Below are positions 6,432 through 6,813 of a stretch of 6,813 bases of DNA, in pieces. The notes under the pieces were generated by a model. It saw nothing but the letters and a program-made list of their open reading frames with translations. It did not search any database and was not told where the DNA came from. The translations under genes and the position numbers were made by a program. Position 1 is the stretch's first letter, and every line of letters starts with the position of its first letter. This DNA is from SAR86 cluster bacterium (GTDB lineage: Bacteria > Pseudomonadota > Gammaproteobacteria > Pseudomonadales > Azotimanducaceae), in NCBI GenBank assembly GCA_013204195.1, contig JABMOJ010000247.1:1-6813 (forward strand), in the 5' to 3' direction.

Positions 6432-6794
6432 GAGAGTTGACCAGGCAATCGCTATTGTCCTGCTTATGGCAGTGATGGTAGAGGAAAGTCCGGGCTCCAT
6501 AGGGCAGAGTGCCAGGTAACGCCTGGGAGGCGTGAGCCTACGGAAAGTGCAACAGAAAATAAACCGCCAGTTCGCGCTAGCGTGAGTTGGTAAGGGTGAA
6601 ATGGTGCGGTAAGAGCGCACCGCATGGGTGGCAACATTCCATGGCTAGGTAAACCCCACTTGGAGCAAGGCCAAATAGGGATCCATTAGGTGTGGCTCGC
6701 ACCGGATCCGGGTAGGCCGCTTGAGGTATGTGGTGACACATATCCCAGATGAATGGTTGTCCACGACAGAACCCGGCTTATCGGCCGACTCACC
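6432..6794 (+). ncRNA. rnpB: RNase P RNA, bacterial type A
   Basis: This is the catalytic RNA of ribonuclease P, which removes 5' leaders from tRNA precursors. Conserved blocks appear in order: GAGGAAAGTCCGGGCTCC from 6481, GCCAGGTAACGCCTGGG from 6511, GGTAAGGGTGAAA from 6589, GAGCAAGGCCAAATAG from 6663, GGGTAGG from 6710 and ACAGAACCCGGCTTA from 6767. The GGU at 6711-6713 is the site that pairs with the tRNA CCA end. Visible helices include P1 (6434-6442 with 6783-6791, one A-C mismatch), P12 (6567-6590), P13 (6603-6621), the paired arms at 6679-6709, and P18 (6725-6744) closed by a GUGA tetraloop. The length, about 363 nt, is slightly below E. coli's 377, mainly because the P3 region is compact. 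Ends are inferred from E. coli (5' end by P1, 3' end ACCA) and may be off by a few bases. No terminator is seen before the window ends. Confidence 0.96.
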
Positions 6795-6813
6795 AAATTT
6801 AATGCTCGGGTAA

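Noticed and set aside
6399..6620. Minus-strand open frame over the 5' half of rnpB
   Set aside because: It lies opposite a highly conserved structured RNA and reads as random sequence.

Overview
The window looks like chromosomal core sequence from a gammaproteobacterium of the Pseudomonas / Cellvibrionales type. The evidence is the gene content and order: petB-petC-sspA-sspB on the plus strand, lpoA-yraN-dolP on the minus strand, then rsmI and rnpB on the plus strand. From memory, Pseudomonas has the same order between its bc1 genes and the mraZ/dcw cluster. Base composition is even throughout. I see no mobile element, tRNA, CRISPR array or phage gene.

Layout. Positions 1-534 hold the C-terminal part of cytochrome b; its start lies outside the window. 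It overlaps petC (cytochrome c1, 534-1355) by one base. An 85-bp gap with a perfect 13-bp inverted repeat follows. Next are sspA (1441-2073) and sspB (2109-2492), the RNA polymerase-binding stringent starvation protein and the ClpXP adaptor. A 101-bp gap separates sspB from a convergent minus-strand operon. In its direction of transcription this operon is lpoA (5402 to 3546), yraN (3549 to 3193) and dolP (3172 to 2594). These encode an outer-membrane lipoprotein activator of a peptidoglycan synthase, a small nuclease-fold protein and a BON-domain lipoprotein. A 149-bp divergent region leads to rsmI (5552-6406), the 16S rRNA 2'-O-methyltransferase. The type A RNase P RNA gene (about 6432-6794) follows almost immediately. 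The last 19 bases show nothing assignable.

The genes cover respiration (petBC), starvation and proteolysis control (sspAB), envelope assembly (lpoA, dolP) and translation or RNA processing (rsmI, rnpB). They are conserved neighbours rather than one pathway. I found no undescribed system here. The most useful oddities are the absence of the diaA/gmhA-like SIS-domain gene usually found between yraN and dolP, the petC-sspA hairpin without a U-tract, the very short tail of SspB, and a stable-RNA-type promoter for rnpB that begins at the end of rsmI.
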